A stretch of DNA of 16,564 nucleotides from Prevotellaceae bacterium (GTDB lineage: Bacteria; Bacteroidota; Bacteroidia; Bacteroidales; UBA932), in NCBI GenBank assembly GCA_031278135.1, contig JAITKY010000121.1:1-16564 (forward strand). Direction: 5' to 3'. How positions within the stretch are numbered: the stretch's first letter is position 1; each line of letters opens with the position of its first letter. Below are positions 16,476 through 16,564 of this stretch, in pieces. The notes below the pieces were generated by a model. That model did not search any database. It was given only the letters and a program-made list of their open reading frames with translations, and was not told where the DNA came from. The position numbers and the translations under genes were made by a program.

Positions 16476-16564
16476 TTATTCCGTATTGATGGAAAATCCA
16501 TCACACAATTGATATCTCATTTCTTCCAAAAACAGGATAACGCCATGCTCCATCGCTGCGGTAG
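16476..16564 (-). pseudogene. C-terminally truncated fragment of an HU-like (DUF4469-type) DNA-binding protein gene
   Basis: On the minus strand, entering from the window edge, the frame reads EHGVILFLEEMRYQLCDGFS then INTE and stops at 16476. The LxEMxYQLCDGxSxNT segment is, from memory, typical of the first domain of Bacteroidales HU-like proteins with a DUF4469 region, which normally continue with YFTA and about 150 more residues. The stop therefore truncates the gene. Everything upstream lies outside the window. A TGATGGA/TCCATCA hairpin (16487-16503) lies inside the fragment. Confidence 0.5.

Overview
The window reads as chromosomal DNA of a Bacteroidales-type bacterium (phylum Bacteroidota). 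Supporting signs are a SusD/RagB protein paired with a DUF1735/DUF4361-type lipoprotein, TAnnTTTG -7 promoter boxes typical of the Bacteroidota primary sigma factor, the general lack of Shine-Dalgarno sequences, the gene pair pyrG-yidC, and remnants of two gene families common in Bacteroidales. The species cannot be named from the sequence.

Layout. 1-2559: the end of a polysaccharide-utilisation-type operon, a 5'-truncated susD-like gene followed by a surface lipoprotein gene, closed by a hairpin. 2560-3706: about 1.1 kb without an intact gene. It holds an array of 23-bp repeats with palindromic cores, a frameshifted minus-strand remnant of a phage-repressor-like regulator, and a block of three hairpins. 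3707-9188: DUF349 protein, CTP synthase (pyrG) and YidC insertase, a likely operon. A long imperfect inverted repeat separates it from 9332-11833: holA, a small membrane protein, a small exported protein and rnhB. 12042-12548: an ECF-type sigma factor preceded by a near-perfect sigma-54 promoter and a separate housekeeping-type -7 box. 12549-13005: no intact gene, only coding-like minus-strand fragments. 13006-14478 (minus): a Nudix-related regulator with a broken Nudix box and, downstream, a tRNA1(Val) m6A37 methyltransferase. 14671-16218: ahpF, divergent from the regulator, with a clear promoter whose -33 box is overlapped by an FNR-like inverted repeat. 16219-16564: intergenic repeats (a REP-like hairpin and short 11-bp repeats) and, at the edge, a minus-strand fragment of an HU-like protein gene.

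How it fits together. Most intact genes are housekeeping: nucleotide synthesis, membrane protein insertion, replication, RNA-DNA hybrid removal and tRNA modification. The accessory parts are the sugar-uptake operon end and the two decayed intergenic zones. No complete defence, secretion or biosynthetic system is visible. The more unusual signals are regulatory or structural: the 23-bp repeat array, the three-hairpin block, the sigma-54 site before a sigma factor gene, and the non-catalytic Nudix regulator opposite ahpF. Family assignments come from reading motifs, not from searches.
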